This document shows positions 7,140 to 13,650 of a stretch of DNA of 13,650 nucleotides, piece after piece (position 1 is the first letter of the stretch; each line of letters starts with the position of its first letter). Origin of the DNA: JANWYQ01 sp034432445. GTDB lineage: Bacteria > Chloroflexota > Anaerolineae > JAAEKA01. The notes beneath the pieces are model-generated. The model had not been told where the DNA came from, made no database searches, and saw nothing but the letters and a program-made list of their open reading frames with translations. A program made the position numbers and the translations under genes. The stretch spans positions 1 through 13,650 of the forward strand of contig DAOUBX010000089.1 in the NCBI GenBank assembly GCA_034432445.1, written 5' to 3'.

Positions 7140-9181
7140 CCCCTGTGCTGCAGATCGAGGACCTGACCGTCTCTTACCGCCGGGGCAACATCTGGCTGGA
7201 TGCCGTGCGCAACGCCAGCCTGCGCATTGCGCCAGGCGAGACCGTGGGGCTGGTGGGCGAGAGCGGCTCCGGCAAGAGCACGCTGGCGTTAGCTGTCCTG
7301 CGCTATCTGCCGGAGAACGGCGCCGTGCGCGGGGGCAGCATCCGGCTGGCCGGCCGCGACCTGTTGGCCCTGAGCCCGGCCGAGCTGCGCCAAGTCTGGC
7401 AGGAGCAGGTCAAGCTGGTGCCGCAGAACCCGCTGGTCTCGCTCAACCCAGCCATGCGCATCGGCCAGCAACTCGCCGAAGCCTTGCCCACTACTCCGTC
7501 ATCGCGAGGGCAGCGAAGCAACCCCCAAACCGCCGTGCTCGACGCCCTGGCCGCGGTGCAGATCGCCGACCCGGGTCGCGTCGCCCGCAGCTATCCACAC
7601 CAGCTCAGCGGTGGCATGCAGCAGCGGGTGATGATCGCCATGGCCCTGCTGGGCGAGCCGCTGCTGCTGGTGTTAGACGAGCCGACCACCAACCTCGATG
7701 TGACGACCGAGGCCGTGATCCTGGACCTGGTGCGCGACCTGATCCGCCAGCGGCGCACGGCCGTGCTCTATGTCTCCCACAACCTGGGCGTGGTGGCCGG
7801 GCTGTGCGACCGGGTCGCCGTGCTCTACGCCGGCGAGCTGGTGGAGGATGCGCCGGTGACGCAGTTGTATCAGCAGCCGCTGCATCCGTACACCCTGGGC
7901 CTGCTGAACAGCGTGCCGCGGCCGGGGCTGAACCGGCGCCAGGCCGCCTTGCAGCCCATCCCCGGCAGCGTGCCGCGGCTGGACGAGCGGCCGGCCGGCT
8001 GTGTCTTCGCGCCGCGCTGTCCCCTGGCCGTGGATTTGTGCCAGCAGCGCCCCCAGCCCAGCCCGGCCGCGCCAGATCACCTTGTGCGCTGCCATCGCTG
8101 GGCGGAGATCATGGCCGGCGATGTGGCGGTGGTTGGGCGCAACCAGCCCCGCGAGGTTACGGAAACCATAGCAGGTCGTGAAGGTGGCGACGCGACGGTG
8201 CTGCAGGTGCGGGAGCTGAGTAAGCGCTTTGACCAGCCGCGCAGCCTGAGCGACCTGCTGGCCGGCCGGCCGCGGCGTTCGCTGCGGGCCGTGGACGGCG
8301 TCAGCGTGCAGATCGGCCGCAGCCGCACGCTGGGTCTGGTGGGCGAGAGCGGCAGCGGCAAGACCACGTTGGCGCGCTGCATCGTCGGCCTGGCCGCGCG
8401 CGACGGCGGCGAGGTGACCCTGCTGGACCTGTCCCTGGCCCCTGCGCTCAGCCAGCGCGACCCCGCCGCGCTGCGCCGCTTGCAGATGGTCTTCCAGAAC
8501 CCTGACGAGGCCCTCAACCCGTACCGCACCGTGGGCCAGACGTTGACCCGCACGCTGCGCCGGCTGGCCGGGCTGGGCCAGGCCGAGGCGCGGCAGCGCG
8601 CCGCTCAGTTGCTGGCGCTGGTGCAACTGGACGACGGCTACCTGGACCGCCTGCCGGGCCAGCTCAGCGGCGGCGAGAAGCAACGTGTGGCCATCGCACG
8701 CGCCTTTGCCTCGCAGCCCGACCTGCTGCTCTTCGACGAGTCGGTCTCCGCGCTCGATGTGTCGGTGCAGGCCGCGATCCTCAACCTGCTCAGCGAGCTG
8801 CAAGGCGAAACGCAGGCGGCCTACCTGTTCATCTCGCACGACCTGGCCGTGGTCTCTTACCTGGCCGACGACGTGGCGGTGATGTACCTGGGGCAAGTGG
8901 TGGAGGCCGGCCCGGTGGAACGCATTTTCAGCCCGCCGCACCATCCCTACACCGAAGCCCTGCTGTCGGCCATCCCTACGCCCGACCCCACCGCCAGCCG
9001 CCAGCGCATCCACCTGCAAGGGGAAGTCCCCAGCGCGGCCGCCCTGCCCGGCGGCTGCCGCTTCCACACCCGCTGCCCCCGCTTCTTGGGCGAGCTGTGC
9101 GCACAACAGGAGCCGCCGTGGCAGGACGCAGGCGAGGGACATTGGATCAGGTGCCACATTCCTGTGGACGAGTTGACCTAA
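7136..9181 (+). CDS. dppDF: Fused double ABC ATPase (DppD-DppF type) of the peptide importer
   Basis: This single 681-residue chain carries both nucleotide-binding domains. GTG 7136 is supported by AAGGAGA at 7123-7129 and by the overlap with the dppC stop. Domain 1: Walker A GESGSGKST (41-49), Q-loop Gln97, signature LSGGMQQR (157-164), Walker B with Asp181-Glu182, and switch His215. Domain 2: Walker A GESGSGKTT (403-411), Gln454, LSGGEKQR (510-517), Asp534-Glu535 and His568. Both halves look catalytically complete. Each ends in an oligo_HPY tail with four cysteines (289, 295, 302, 319 and 641, 647, 655, 673), the layout reported to hold an Fe-S cluster in some DppD-type proteins. The linker 330-353 and residues 119-131 look repeat-derived and are absent from usual relatives as I remember them. 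Fusion of D and F is known elsewhere in this family. Confidence 0.93.
   Translation: MTPVLQIEDLTVSYRRGNIWLDAVRNASLRIAPGETVGLVGESGSGKSTLALAVLRYLPENGAVRGGSIRLAGRDLLALSPAELRQVWQEQVKLVPQNPLVSLNPAMRIGQQLAEALPTTPSSRGQRSNPQTAVLDALAAVQIADPGRVARSYPHQLSGGMQQRVMIAMALLGEPLLLVLDEPTTNLDVTTEAVILDLVRDLIRQRRTAVLYVSHNLGVVAGLCDRVAVLYAGELVEDAPVTQLYQQPLHPYTLGLLNSVPRPGLNRRQAALQPIPGSVPRLDERPAGCVFAPRCPLAVDLCQQRPQPSPAAPDHLVRCHRWAEIMAGDVAVVGRNQPREVTETIAGREGGDATVLQVRELSKRFDQPRSLSDLLAGRPRRSLRAVDGVSVQIGRSRTLGLVGESGSGKTTLARCIVGLAARDGGEVTLLDLSLAPALSQRDPAALRRLQMVFQNPDEALNPYRTVGQTLTRTLRRLAGLGQAEARQRAAQLLALVQLDDGYLDRLPGQLSGGEKQRVAIARAFASQPDLLLFDESVSALDVSVQAAILNLLSELQGETQAAYLFISHDLAVVSYLADDVAVMYLGQVVEAGPVERIFSPPHHPYTEALLSAIPTPDPTASRQRIHLQGEVPSAAALPGGCRFHTRCPRFLGELCAQQEPPWQDAGEGHWIRCHIPVDELT
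7490..7528. repeat. Dispersed-repeat fragment inside the first ATPase domain
   Basis: GTCATCGCGAGG (7498-7509) is the exact reverse complement of 11191-11202 in the repeat upstream of typA. The following GCAGCGAAGCAA fits the common bacterial dispersed-repeat pattern of GTCATTGCGAGG, an AGCGAAGCAAT-like string and TCCC. It is read in frame as TTPSSRGQRSNPQ, a low-complexity segment between the Q-loop and the signature motif. Confidence 0.45.
8143..8186. repeat. Degenerate palindromic repeat in the DppD-DppF linker
   Basis: GCGAGGTT (8151-8158), a short centre and AACCATAGCAGG (8164-8175) form an imperfect inverted repeat. It resembles the palindrome of the type GCGAGGTTTCGGAAACCTCGC, which I recall as scattered in Anaerolineae genomes. 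It is translated as the NQPREVTETIAGREGG linker joining the two ATPase halves. The family identity is from memory and is uncertain. Confidence 0.35.
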
Positions 9182-9259
9182 TGTGGAAACCGGAAAGGCG
9201 CCACAGTCAACTTCGGTTACTCGTTGCGCCTTGCTCGTCACGTTGAAAACACCTTTGCG

Positions 9260-10204
9260 ATGACACGTTACATCATCCGCCGTCTCGGCTTCCTTCTCTT
9301 GACCCTGCTGCTCACCTCGTTGATCGTCTTCGGCATCACGCAGTTGCTGCCAGGGGATGTGGCGCGGGTGATCCTGGGGCGGGAGGCCAGCGAGGCGGCC
9401 TTGCAGGCGCTGCGCGTGGAGCTGGGGCTGGACCAGCCGCTGGTCGTGCAGTATCTGAGCTGGCTGGGGGGCTTCGTGACCGGCGATTGGGGCACGTCCT
9501 ACAGCACGGGCCTGCCGATCCGGCCGCTGGTGCTGGAACGGCTGGGCAACTCGCTGATGCTGGCCGGGCTGACGTTGGTCATCGCCGTGCCCTTGTCGGT
9601 GTTGTTGGGGATCATCGCTGCGCTGCGCCAAGATAAGGCTGCGGACAACGTGATCAGCGTCGCCTCGCTGTCGGTGGTGGGCCTGCCGGAGTTCGTCACC
9701 GGCCTGGTGCTGATCCAGGTGCTGGCGTTGCGGCTGGGCCTCTTCCCTGCCAACTCGTCGATCCGGCCCGGCGCCAGCTTTGCCGAGGCCTTGCCTTACT
9801 TGATTCTGCCTGCGCTGACCGCCACGCTGGTGCTGCTGGCTTACGTCACCCGCCTGACGCGCGCCGGGGTGATCGAGGAGCTCAAGCAGGGCTACGTGCG
9901 CACGGCCACGCTCAAGGGGCTATCGCGGGGCCAGGTGATCGGCCGCCACGTGCTGCGCAACGCCCTGTTGCCCACCATCACCGTGGTGGCGATCAGCGTT
10001 GGCTGGCTGATCAGCGGCTTGATCGTGATCGAGAACGTCTTCAACTACCCCGGCCTGGGCCGGCTGATGACCTTCGCCATCGACCGCCGCGACCTGCCGC
10101 TGATGCAGGCCATCACGCTGGTGACCGTGCTCGGCTTTGCCTTGGCCAACCTGGCAGCCGACCTCCTCTACGCGTCCTTGAACCCGCGCATCCGGCTGCA
10201 GTGA
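9260..10204 (+). CDS. dppB: Peptide-type ABC transporter permease B
   Basis: This 314-residue permease is the second pore subunit, partner of DppC. ATG 9260 gives the family-typical start MTRYIIRRLG leading into the first helix (8-28). In-frame TTG codons upstream would add only a few non-conserved residues. No good ribosome site is visible before ATG 9260. Conserved landmarks are LLPGDVAR (29-36), LGLDQPLVVQYLSWLG (55-70), G-D-W-G-T-S (75-80) and the EAA docking loop YVRTATLKGLSRGQVIGRH (212-230). Helices lie near 97-122, 134-160, 178-198, 240-258 and 283-304. It closes the cluster in an unusual position, since dppB normally sits directly after dppA; here 78 nt separate it from the ATPase gene. 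Confidence 0.92.
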   Translation: MTRYIIRRLGFLLLTLLLTSLIVFGITQLLPGDVARVILGREASEAALQALRVELGLDQPLVVQYLSWLGGFVTGDWGTSYSTGLPIRPLVLERLGNSLMLAGLTLVIAVPLSVLLGIIAALRQDKAADNVISVASLSVVGLPEFVTGLVLIQVLALRLGLFPANSSIRPGASFAEALPYLILPALTATLVLLAYVTRLTRAGVIEELKQGYVRTATLKGLSRGQVIGRHVLRNALLPTITVVAISVGWLISGLIVIENVFNYPGLGRLMTFAIDRRDLPLMQAITLVTVLGFALANLAADLLYASLNPRIRLQ

Positions 10205-10238
10205 GGCTCGATCAGTTTCTCGGGGCGGTGGGCGTCGT

Positions 10239-10267
10239 TTGACAAGTCTAGCCACTTGCCGTATGCT
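10239..10267 (+). promoter_or_regulatory. Near-consensus sigma70 promoter for the LUD gene
   Basis: A perfect TTGACA (10239-10244), a 17-nt spacer and TATGCT (10262-10267) are present. Transcription would begin near 10274, only about 17 nt before the ATG, just ahead of the AAAGGA ribosome site (10275-10280). This makes the LUD gene independent of the transporter. Confidence 0.65.
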
Positions 10268-10290
10268 TGCCGGCAAAGGACAAGCCCGCC

Positions 10291-10920
10291 ATGACCGACC
10301 GCGACCGCATTCTCGCCGCCCTGCGCCAACAGGCGCGACCCGTCGACCAGCCGCCTGCCTGGCGCACGCGGCGCAATTTCCCCGACCTTGCCGCGCGCTT
10401 CACCGCGGCGCTCACCGCCGGCGCCGGCGTGGTGCACCGCGTCGGCAGCCTGGACGCTGCTCTGGACAGGCTGGCCCAGGCGCTGGATGAGCTGCAGGCA
10501 ACCCGCGTGGTCGCCAACGCCGAGCCGCCGCTCGACAGCATCGACCTGGCGGCGCGTTGGCCGGCCATTGCTTGGCACATCGTCGATCGCACGCCCGGCG
10601 ACCTGCGCGCGTTCTGCGCCGACGCTGACGTCGGCCTCAGCGGCGCCGATGCCGCGCTGGCCGAGACCGGCACCATCGTCGTGAGCAGCGGCCCCGGCAA
10701 GAGCCGCCTGGCAACGCTGCTGCCGCCCGTCCACATTGCGCTCGTGCCCACTTCGCGCCTGACCACCGACCTGTTCACGTGGACTGCGGCGCGCGGCGGC
10801 GCACAGCCGGCCAACGTCACCCTGATCTCCGGTCCCAGCAAAACCGCCGACATCGAGCAAACCATGGCCATCGGTGTGCATGGGCCGAAGCGGTTGATCG
10901 TGATCTTGTATGAGGACTGA
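10291..10920 (+). CDS. LUD-domain protein, LutC/YkgG-like
   Basis: This soluble 209-residue protein belongs to the LUD family. In Bacillus, LutC works with the iron-sulfur proteins LutA and LutB to oxidise L-lactate. ATG 10291 is chosen over an in-frame TTG at 10267 because AAAGGA stands ten bases upstream and because the TTG falls on the promoter -10. The N-terminal helix (MTDRDRILAALRQQ) is typical. The conserved core is G-L-S-G-A-D-A-A-L-A-E-T-G-T-I-V (116-130) followed by P-P-V-H-I-A-L-V-P (145-153). The C-terminal SGPSKTADIEQTMAIGVHGP (180-199) is the family's closing motif. No lutA or lutB is in this window, so a role in lactate use is only suggested; stand-alone LUD proteins have other or unknown roles. 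It has its own promoter and a terminator further downstream. Confidence 0.87.
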   Translation: MTDRDRILAALRQQARPVDQPPAWRTRRNFPDLAARFTAALTAGAGVVHRVGSLDAALDRLAQALDELQATRVVANAEPPLDSIDLAARWPAIAWHIVDRTPGDLRAFCADADVGLSGADAALAETGTIVVSSGPGKSRLATLLPPVHIALVPTSRLTTDLFTWTAARGGAQPANVTLISGPSKTADIEQTMAIGVHGPKRLIVILYED

Positions 10921-11013
10921 GGAGGGGCAGAAGAGGGGGAAAGCAGGAAGACGAGGCAAGAGCGGGCGGAGAGGCAAAGACCGGAAAAGGACGGGGGCCG
11001 GACGGCGGCGCGA
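10919..11013. other. T-free, purine-rich tract after the LUD gene
   Basis: From the base after the T of the LUD stop codon to 11013 the + strand contains no T (95 nt). Within 10921-10990, 61 of 70 bases are purines and all the interruptions are C. It ends at a TTTTTT run (11014-11019). No ORF or hairpin is evident here. Confidence 0.7.
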
Positions 11014-11016
11014 TTT

Positions 11017-11044
11017 TTTACTTTGTGGCCAGTTGTGGTACCAT
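11017..11044 (+). promoter_or_regulatory. Possible extended -10 promoter before typA
   Basis: TTTACT (11017-11022), a 16-nt spacer and TGG-TACCAT (11036-11044) make a modest extended -10 promoter. The strong hairpin at 11057-11084 would then lie at the very start of the transcript, which is odd. Either the promoter call is a coincidence or the hairpin attenuates typA. Confidence 0.3.
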
Positions 11045-11056
11045 TGCGCCAGCGAC

Positions 11057-11092
11057 AAGACTTCGGCCATTGGGCCGAAGTCTTTGCTTGTT
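11057..11092 (+). terminator. Intrinsic terminator, 12-bp perfect stem
   Basis: AAGACTTCGGCC (11057-11068) pairs with all 12 bases of GGCCGAAGTCTT (11073-11084) around the tetraloop ATTG. The T-rich tail TGCTTGTT follows. It is the strongest terminator in the window and probably ends the LUD transcript, 136 nt past its stop codon. Confidence 0.75.
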
Positions 11093-11109
11093 ATCCACGG
11101 CGTGACTGT

Positions 11110-11203
11110 TCATAGCAATCCCGTCGTGGCCACGCGGAGATTGCTCTGTTCATTCCGCTGCGCTACGGGATGCTGCGCAATCGGCGGCCTCCTCGCGATG
11201 ACC
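11110..11203. repeat. Dispersed REP-like repeat
   Basis: Read on the minus strand, this block starts GTCATCGCGAGGAGG, contains GCAATC-type motifs in both orientations (11115, 11139, 11177) and ends near AGCAATCTCC. That matches the general plan of common bacterial intergenic repeats built on GTCATTGCGAGG and AGCAATCTC. It shares an exact 12-mer with the fragment inside the ATPase gene at 7498. It is non-coding. Confidence 0.45.
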
Positions 11204-11210
11204 TAACAAT

Positions 11211-11287
11211 GAGGTCTCTGAGTAGGCGCCCATGAGTTCCTCTGAGGTCCTCCGAGTTCCCCAGAGGTCTGACGAGCTCCTCCGAGC
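11211..11287. repeat. GAGGTC-spacer-GAG imperfect repeats
   Basis: The motif GAGGTC, three or four bases, then GAG occurs at 11211, 11244 and 11264; the last two are consecutive imperfect 20-bp units. The block lies immediately before the typA start. Its frame happens to be open and would add a non-conserved extension to TypA. Confidence 0.5.
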
Positions 11288-11306
11288 CAGCCAAAGTTGT
11301 GAAAGC

Positions 11307-13163
<1,857 letters not shown>

Positions 13164-13196
13164 GGGGAATTGGGGGCGGAGCCACGGCGCGGCTGT

Positions 13197-13225
13197 TTGA
13201 CGAACGAGCGGATGTCGGCTAGAAT
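13197..13225 (+). promoter_or_regulatory. Near-consensus sigma70 promoter for the last gene
   Basis: TTGACG (13197-13202, five of six), a 17-nt spacer and TAGAAT (13220-13225, five of six) are present. Transcription would start near 13232, leaving a leader of about 39 nt before the ATG at 13271. Confidence 0.65.
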
Positions 13226-13270
13226 GGCGTTGTCCACCGGCCGTGCTTTGGCGCATGAGGAGCTCTGCCC

Positions 13271-13650
13271 ATGTCAAACGACGTCCCCGCTCAACGATCC
13301 CTGCCCGACGACTTGCAAGCGCGCCTGGCCGCGGCCGGCGTGACCGACGATGCCACGCTGGCGGCCGCGCTTGAACGCGACCCGGCCCTGGCCGCCGACC
13401 TGCAAGCCTTCGTAGAAAGCGCGGTCGAAGCCCTGCCAGAGATGGGGATGATGGCCCTGTTGGCCGCCTTCGCCCAGGTGGAGGGGGACGAGCAAATGGT
13501 CGAGTTCTGGCGCGGCGTGCCGGCCGAGCTGGAGGAGCCGCTGATGGAGGCCGTCGCAGCGCTCATCGCCCACGCCGAGCAGGCCGGCGACGCAGCGACG
13601 GTCGAGCACCTGCGCCCCCGGCTGGAACGCTTCCGCCAGATCCATGAGGC
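13271..13650 (+). CDS. Acidic helical protein, possible TPR/CHAT N-terminus (partial)
   Basis: ATG 13271, eight bases after GAGGAG, opens a frame that runs off the window after 126 codons. The peptide is rich in Ala, Leu and Glu with no signal peptide, and is predicted helical throughout. A weak two-fold pattern is seen: helix pairs around 13-55 (D-D-L-Q-A-R-L-A, A-L-A-A-D-L-Q-A-F-V) and 60-126 (A-L-L-A-A-F-A-Q-V, W-R-G-V-P-A-E-L-E-E-P-L, A-E-Q-A-G-D-A-A-T-V-E-H-L-R-P-R-L-E). From memory, this style, ending in A-G-D-x-x-x-x-E-H-L-R-x-R-L, precedes tetratricopeptide repeats and sometimes CHAT protease domains in large Chloroflexota proteins. The visible part does not prove this. It has its own promoter directly after typA. 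Confidence 0.75.
   Translation, partial: MSNDVPAQRSLPDDLQARLAAAGVTDDATLAAALERDPALAADLQAFVESAVEALPEMGMMALLAAFAQVEGDEQMVEFWRGVPAELEEPLMEAVAALIAHAEQAGDAATVEHLRPRLERFRQIHE

Noticed and set aside
7673..9631. 652-codon open frame on the minus strand
   Set aside because: It lies antisense to the clearly conserved ATPase and dppB genes. High GC leaves antisense frames open, and its product is His/Gln/Arg-rich with no domain.
11091..11099. DnaA-box-like TTATCCACG
   Set aside because: It is a single near-match in a terminator tail, with no cluster, AT-rich zone or dnaA/dnaN context.

Overview
The window is high-GC bacterial DNA with almost every gene on the + strand. Everything in it suggests Chloroflexota, most likely the Anaerolineae/Caldilineae group. 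The evidence is a two-in-one DppD-DppF ATPase, tandem SUMF1/FGE-like domains, a standalone LUD protein, a TPR/CHAT-type N-terminus, and many dispersed short repeats. This placement is inference from gene style; no marker gene fixes it.

Layout. Positions 1-87 are the tail of a LuxR-type regulator. A spacer with a 13-bp-stem hairpin leads to a small ParB-like-fold protein (338-883). A candidate promoter then precedes a secreted protein with two SUMF1/FGE-like domains (1138-2739). It is followed closely by a class-C beta-lactamase-fold serine hydrolase and, overlapping by one base, a GNAT acetyltransferase resembling the AAC(6') group (2773-4196). A 111-bp non-coding element with inverted ends and an 8-bp target duplication separates these from a peptide-type ABC importer in the order A, C, DF, B (4460-10204): lipoprotein receptor, permease C, fused double ATPase and permease B. 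Next comes a LutC-like LUD protein with its own near-consensus promoter (10291-10920). A T-free purine-rich stretch, a strong terminator hairpin and two repeat blocks lead to the translational GTPase TypA/BipA (11307-13163). Behind a near-consensus promoter, the window ends in the first 126 residues of an acidic, helix-rich protein.

How the genes work together. DppA-like lipoprotein, DppC, DppDF and DppB form one complete importer for peptides or similar small solutes; its substrate cannot be read from sequence. The hydrolase and acetyltransferase are translationally coupled and may act together, possibly on cell-wall or antibiotic-like molecules (inference). TypA is a housekeeping ribosome-associated GTPase. 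The LUD protein lacks LutA/LutB partners here.

I found no CRISPR array, tRNA, rRNA, phage or toxin-antitoxin module, and no clear new multigene system. The most unusual content is repeat biology: a MITE-like element with IS66-type ends, an 11-unit heptamer array that contains the dppA stop codon, and repeat remnants apparently absorbed in frame into the fused ATPase and near the TypA start.
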